From: Candidatus Sulfopaludibacter sp. SbA3 | GTDB lineage: Bacteria > Acidobacteriota > Terriglobia > Bryobacterales > Bryobacteraceae | DNA length: 10,816 nt | Reading direction: 5' to 3' | Assembly: GCA_945900935.1 (NCBI GenBank) | Contig: CAMDKT010000733.1 | Coordinates: 1-10,816 of the forward strand | Part shown: positions 6,543 to 10,816 of the stretch, in pieces | How the letters are laid out: the number at the start of each line of letters is the position of its first letter | How positions within the stretch are numbered: position 1 is the stretch's first letter | The notes under the pieces: model-generated | What the model was told of the DNA's origin: nothing | The model's input: only the letters and a program-made list of their open reading frames with translations | Database searches by the model: none | Made by a program: the position numbers and the translations under genes

Positions 6543-9500
6543 GTACGCACCTTTCCACTCGCCTTGTCTGGCACGACCGGGCATGGGATGGTCACATCTG
6601 CGACCACCCGAGCAAAAATGCCTATTGCACGGTGCATCAGCACATCCGGGATGGACGAGACGACGACCGGGAAGACAAAGCGGCTGGCTTGTCTCTCGCC
6701 GATCTCAAGACATGGCAACCTCCATGCTCTCGTGATCCGATTGCATTCTCGCCTCGTGGCTTCACCATTACGCATAACGATCCGCTGGAATTCCGTCAGT
6801 TGCCTCCAGTGAAGGAAGAGATTGCGCCGTATTCGGTCTGCCCGTCACCATACCGCTGGCTGCGTGAAGAGAACTTTCGGAGCATCTGCGAAGACGAAAG
6901 GCTCAACATCCGGGAATCGGACACGAAGGGCAAAGAGTTCGGCTGGGTCTTTGAACCTGACCGCCAGATCGAACTGCTGGGCCAATTCTGGGGAAAGCTG
7001 GAGAAGAGCAAGTCGCTGGTGTTCTTCTATTGCAACCACGGTAACCCGCTCGATGAGAGCCTGAACCGAATTCTTCTGGGTGTCAGCCGGATTTCGCAGG
7101 TCGGTCCTCAATTGTTCTTCGGGAAAAAGCTACCGAAGTACCCTGATCAGTATCCGATCTGGTCACGCTGCGTCACGCACGACTTTGAGAAGCAGGGCTT
7201 CCGTCTTCCGTATCACGAATACCTGAAGGCCGGTCACGACCCGAAGAACATCCTCTGTCTCGTCCCGGAAGGGGCGATGTTGAACTTCTCCTACGTCGCC
7301 GAGCACGTCAGCGATGACATGGCCGTAGGTGCGTTGGAGAGGTTTCTGCAATCGGTTCAGGCCGTCAAGGATGAGAGCAAAGTCCCGGGCGATTGGGACC
7401 GGAATCTGCTTTGGCTGAACGATGCGCTCTCCGAAGTCTGGCAGAACCGTGGGCCATTCCCCGGCGTGGGCAGCGTGCTTCAATACCTTGGCTGTGAATC
7501 AGGCACGGCGTTCCAGCGAGAAGTCTTGGTCCCCTTGCTGAACAACGGTGATGATGCATGGGAATACGTCAAGGCCATTCTGGAAGGTCGCCGCAAGTGT
7601 GAACAGCAGCACTACGCCAAGGCGCTCAAACAGGCAGGGGAGAGGTGGATGGCCTACAATGAGCCACGTCGCCGTCTGTTGTCGTTGCTCACTCGGTTGG
7701 AATTGACGCCGCAGCAGGTGGAGCGGGTCGCTAACCCTGACAAGCGTTCAAGCTGTGGCATCAGCGCCACCGACGAACAACTCGTCGGCAACCCCTACCT
7801 TCTCTCCGAGATGGACCAGGGTACTGGTGAAAACGACGTAATCGCTTTGGAGATCGTGGACCGGGCAATGCGGCCCGAAGGTGCGGCGGCTCGATTCATC
7901 GACAAGGCCGACATCTGCGTTCAGGACGATCCACGCCGGGTCCGGGGGGTTGCCGTGGCTGTCCTGCAAGGTGCGGCCCAACAAGGTGACACGTTGCTCC
8001 CATTCGCCGAAACCATCAACCGCATCGTCAAACGCTTTCCAGAGCGACGCACCTGTAGCCCGGACAAGGACTTGGTGCAAGGGCAAGCCAGCTTTTACCG
8101 AGAAGCCCTGGATTTTCGAGTGGACGGCGATCCACCCACGATGGCGTTGAAGTGGCTTTCCGAATTGGAGCGTGAAGTCAGCAGCCGACTGCCCCGGCGC
8201 ACGAAGGCGAGGAATACAGCGCCAAAGGCCGGGTGGAGTTGGGAGAAGCTGCTGCTGGATGAATTCGGCAAGAAGTCTGGCTCCAAATTGCCACCCGAAG
8301 TGGAAGAACGGGCCAGGAAGGAAAAGGCTGAGGCGCTGGCCAAGCTCTACGAAGGCCGCTTCAGCGTCCTTTGCGGTCGGGCCGGAACCGGCAAGACCTC
8401 CGTTCTGAAGGTCTTCCTCAAAGGGCTGGAAGAATTGGATGGCAAGCGACCGATCCTGCTTTTAGCGCCGACCGGCAAGGCTCGTGTGCGCCTGATGGAT
8501 CGGACCAAAAGGGATGACGGCAGCGTTCGGGATGCGTACACGATTCACCAATTCCTGATGCGCCACAAATGGCTCAATCCCGAAAACTTCGCATTGAAGC
8601 TCCAGGGCGGAGAACAGCATGGCGCACCGACCGTCATCATCGACGAAGCCTCGATGATCCCGATGGACCTGCTCGGTGTTCTATTCCGGGCGATGGACTT
8701 GAACAAGGTCAACCGCCTGATCCTGGTGGGCGATCCGAACCAACTTCCGCCCATCGGCCCTGGCCGTCCGCTGGTGGACATCATCGCCTGGCTCGAAGAA
8801 GACGACGAGCGAAAAAAATGTCTGGCACGACTAATGGAGCGTGCTAGACACGAGGACCACGAGAGCCAAGCCCTCCAGCTTGCGGACGGTTACATGGGGG
8901 ACGACACGTCACCCGGCGACGACGACATGCTCTCTCGTGTTGCCCAAGAGGATGTTGGTGGCGACCTGGAAGTTCGCTATTGGAGCGACACCAGCCAAAT
9001 GGAAGAGCAGCTTACCGCTGCGATGCGGAAGCACCTGAACTTGTCCGACGACAAGAAGGCGTACCTCGCTTTCAACGCCAGCATTGGTCTGCCGGAAGAC
9101 GCCAAGGACAACAACCCGGTTCTGGCTGAACGTTGGCAGATTCTCAGCCCGGTGCGGAATCACGAGTTCGGGACCACGGAAATCAATCGCAAGATTCAGG
9201 CCAAGTACCGGGGCGGAATGCTCACCTACTCCAAAAACAAGGGCCTCAAACCTTTCGGTGAGCAGGAAATCGTCTGGACCGATAAGGTGATGCAATCCAT
9301 AAATTGTCGAAAGACTTCCTACCCGAAGGGTGAAGGGCTGGACTACGTAGCCAACGGCGAGATAGGCCTTGTGGTGAACACATCCAAAGGAAATGGCAAG
9401 GCAGACTCGATCAAGGTCCAATTCTCAACGCAGCCGACATCGAGCTACTACTATCCCCGAAATGACGTTGACGGTCAATTGGAACTTGCCTACGCTCTGA

Positions 9501-10138
9501 CGGTCCACAAGTCGCAGGGCAGCGATTTCGACATCGTGTTCTTCGTTCTGCCGAAGAGCGCCAGCACGCTCTCACGAGAATTGCTGTACACCGGCCTGAC
9601 CCGGTTCCGCAAGAAGATGGTGCTGCTGTTGGAACGGGACACGACCGTACTTGAAAAGCTCCGCAGTCCGCAGTGCTCCGACACGTTGCTTCGGAATACG
9701 AACATGTTCGTGCTGGCGGTTCGGCCCGAATCGGTAGATCGCTACTATGCCGCTCATTTGATCCACCGCACACGCCCGTCTACCCAGCATCCGCAGGGAA
9801 TCATGGTGCGCTCGAAGTCTGAGGTCATCGTCGCCGACATCCTGACCAGCTTGGGAATCAGTTGCGAATATGAACAGAAGCTCTCGTCTAAGAACGATCC
9901 GAAAGATTTCAAGTTGCCAGATTTCACCGTGAGCTACGAAGGCGACACGTTCTATTGGGAACACCTCGGAATGCTGTCGGTGCCGTCGTATCGGGAAGCG
10001 TGGGATCGGAAACGGCGGTGGTATGAAGACAACGGCTACATGGACCAGATCATCACGTCTGAGGATGGCGCTGACGGCAGCATTGACGCTGCCGAGATCG
10101 AGCGGATCGCACGCAAAAAGATTTTGATGGAAGGGTGA
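6539..10138 (+). CDS. RecD-like SF1 DNA helicase with C-terminal PD-(D/E)XK-like nuclease
   Basis: A 1199-residue protein starting at GTG 6539, overlapping the brxC stop as GTGA. Residues 1-320 form an unassigned domain opening with a conserved-looking WHD..WDG..C..P..N..C pattern (11-30); further cysteines are at 63, 101 and 117. Residues 370-430 recall the RecD2 helix-hairpin-helix region, including LTPQQV and GNPYLL. The SF1 helicase motifs are complete: Walker A GRAGTGKT (613-620), motif Ia APTGKARVRL (643-652), Walker B IIDEAS (700-705), motif III GDPNQLPPIGPG (731-742), motif IV around SPVRNHEFG (870-878), VHKSQGSDFD (989-998), and motif VI YTGLTR (1017-1022). The C-terminus has a PD-(D/E)XK-like layout: E1095, D1128 in LPDF, then WEHLG with E1141 and His in the lysine place. 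It should unwind and may cut DNA as part of the BREX operon. It is not the SNF2-type BrxHII. Confidence 0.85.
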   Translation: MSTHLSTRLVWHDRAWDGHICDHPSKNAYCTVHQHIRDGRDDDREDKAAGLSLADLKTWQPPCSRDPIAFSPRGFTITHNDPLEFRQLPPVKEEIAPYSVCPSPYRWLREENFRSICEDERLNIRESDTKGKEFGWVFEPDRQIELLGQFWGKLEKSKSLVFFYCNHGNPLDESLNRILLGVSRISQVGPQLFFGKKLPKYPDQYPIWSRCVTHDFEKQGFRLPYHEYLKAGHDPKNILCLVPEGAMLNFSYVAEHVSDDMAVGALERFLQSVQAVKDESKVPGDWDRNLLWLNDALSEVWQNRGPFPGVGSVLQYLGCESGTAFQREVLVPLLNNGDDAWEYVKAILEGRRKCEQQHYAKALKQAGERWMAYNEPRRRLLSLLTRLELTPQQVERVANPDKRSSCGISATDEQLVGNPYLLSEMDQGTGENDVIALEIVDRAMRPEGAAARFIDKADICVQDDPRRVRGVAVAVLQGAAQQGDTLLPFAETINRIVKRFPERRTCSPDKDLVQGQASFYREALDFRVDGDPPTMALKWLSELEREVSSRLPRRTKARNTAPKAGWSWEKLLLDEFGKKSGSKLPPEVEERARKEKAEALAKLYEGRFSVLCGRAGTGKTSVLKVFLKGLEELDGKRPILLLAPTGKARVRLMDRTKRDDGSVRDAYTIHQFLMRHKWLNPENFALKLQGGEQHGAPTVIIDEASMIPMDLLGVLFRAMDLNKVNRLILVGDPNQLPPIGPGRPLVDIIAWLEEDDERKKCLARLMERARHEDHESQALQLADGYMGDDTSPGDDDMLSRVAQEDVGGDLEVRYWSDTSQMEEQLTAAMRKHLNLSDDKKAYLAFNASIGLPEDAKDNNPVLAERWQILSPVRNHEFGTTEINRKIQAKYRGGMLTYSKNKGLKPFGEQEIVWTDKVMQSINCRKTSYPKGEGLDYVANGEIGLVVNTSKGNGKADSIKVQFSTQPTSSYYYPRNDVDGQLELAYALTVHKSQGSDFDIVFFVLPKSASTLSRELLYTGLTRFRKKMVLLLERDTTVLEKLRSPQCSDTLLRNTNMFVLAVRPESVDRYYAAHLIHRTRPSTQHPQGIMVRSKSEVIVADILTSLGISCEYEQKLSSKNDPKDFKLPDFTVSYEGDTFYWEHLGMLSVPSYREAWDRKRRWYEDNGYMDQIITSEDGADGSIDAAEIERIARKKILMEG

Positions 10139-10151
10139 CCTAGCACGCAAT

Positions 10152-10816
10152 ATGGCAAATACAAAGCAGACCACAATGTTCGGTTCGGGCAAGGACGCCG
10201 CTTCGCAGCAGCCAGTCGAGTGCTTGGGGATCAAGTTTCCAAACGCTGACGCACGGCGGCAGTATTTCGTGGAGAAGCTGAAAGAGAAGCTGAAGGACTC
10301 GGCATTTCGAAAGATGGAAGGATTTCCCATCGGGAACGATGAAGACATCTTGGCGCTGTCGGACCCGCCGTTTTACACGGCTTGCCCGAATCCATTTTTG
10401 ATGGAGTATGTTGCGCACGTCACAAAGGGTCGCCCCGACAACCAAGAGTACAAGCGTCTTCCGTACCCCGCTGCGCTTGAAGACAGCCGAAACAATCCGT
10501 TTGTAAACGCCCACTCTTATGCCACCAAGGTCCCACACGAATCAGTCATGAGGCTGATCTTGCATTACACCGAACCTGGAGAAGTTGTGCTTGATGGTTT
10601 CGTTGGGACTGGGATGACAGCAGTAGCAGCGCAATTATGTGGAGATTTGTCATCTGTCGAGGGTCTCGGATGTTCGGTGGATCGTAAGACTCTTGCTATA
10701 AGAGGTAAAGACGGCAAACCCTTCAGCCGGTTCGGATGCCGCTTTGCAGTCGTGAGCGACCTCGGTCCCGCTGCTACACATCTGAGTTACAACTTCAACT
10801 TTCCTTTCGATGAACG
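10152..10816 (+). CDS. pglXI: PglXI-type BREX DNA methyltransferase, N-terminal part (cut by window edge)
   Basis: The first 221 residues of a DNA methyltransferase, with the frame still open at the right edge. ATG 10152 lies 13 bases after the helicase stop codon, with no strong ribosome binding site between them. Features are DPPFYTACPNPF (71-82), NAHSYATKVPH (119-129), the S-adenosylmethionine-binding motif I LDGFVGTG (147-154), and VVSDLGPAATH (200-210), which probably supplies the acidic residue contacting the cofactor. Having a DPP(Y/F) motif before FxGxG, together with the TACPNPF signature, is typical of the type 3 BREX methylase, which methylates adenine in host DNA as the self mark. 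The rest of the catalytic and target-recognition parts lie outside the window, so intactness cannot be judged. Family assignment is by motif recall; PglX-like methylases of related defence systems such as DISARM are the main alternative. Confidence 0.87.
   Translation, partial: MANTKQTTMFGSGKDAASQQPVECLGIKFPNADARRQYFVEKLKEKLKDSAFRKMEGFPIGNDEDILALSDPPFYTACPNPFLMEYVAHVTKGRPDNQEYKRLPYPAALEDSRNNPFVNAHSYATKVPHESVMRLILHYTEPGEVVLDGFVGTGMTAVAAQLCGDLSSVEGLGCSVDRKTLAIRGKDGKPFSRFGCRFAVVSDLGPAATHLSYNFNFPFDE

Noticed and set aside
6539..10138. Calling the helicase BrxHII or BrxHI
   Set aside because: The motifs are those of RecD-like SF1 helicases (GDPNQLPPIG, VHKSQGSDFD) rather than the SF2 SNF2/DEAD-type helicases named BrxH.

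Overview
The window comes from a bacterium with moderately GC-rich DNA. All supported genes lie on the + strand. I cannot place the host firmly. The DUF362 gene, the small Cys/His protein ending in a CEVEPDG-type motif, and the long BREX proteins recall environmental bacteria such as Planctomycetes or related groups, but this is a weak guess from memory of protein families.

Left side (1-1557): the 3' end of a DUF362-family gene, then a poorly resolved small ORF (about 573-977) with a beta-sandwich-like pattern and no convincing start. Next is a hairpin-rich leader (about 1165-1296), a 68-residue Cys/His-rich small protein (1321-1527), and a perfect 10-bp terminator-like hairpin (1532-1557). 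This looks like the edge of resident chromosome next to an accessory island.

Middle (1558-2079): roughly 520 bases with no credible gene but with an unusual run of inverted repeats. It ends in a CCAAT-N5-ATTGG palindrome just before the first gene of the defence operon.

Right side (2080-10816): a tight operon for phage defence of the BREX type 3 kind. It encodes a ribbon-helix-helix (RHH) DNA-binding protein, BrxF (small P-loop ATPase), BrxC (DUF6079-like large P-loop ATPase), a 1199-residue RecD-like SF1 helicase with a C-terminal PD-(D/E)XK-like nuclease, and the N-terminal part of a PglXI-type DNA methyltransferase cut by the window edge. Start/stop overlaps of four bases (ATGA and GTGA) join brxF-brxC and brxC-helicase, so translation is probably coupled.

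How the genes may work together (inference): the methyltransferase marks self DNA, and BrxF and BrxC act as the ATPase core that BREX needs for methylation and exclusion. The helicase-nuclease could process unmarked invading DNA. The RHH protein may control the operon. PglZ, BrxHII and BrxA, expected in a type 3 system, are not in the window and would have to lie to the right. The point of most interest is the RecD-like helicase-nuclease between brxC and pglXI. As I recall it, the classical type 3 order is brxF-brxC-pglXI-brxHII-pglZ-brxA. The helicase also carries an uncharacterised N-terminal region of about 300 residues.
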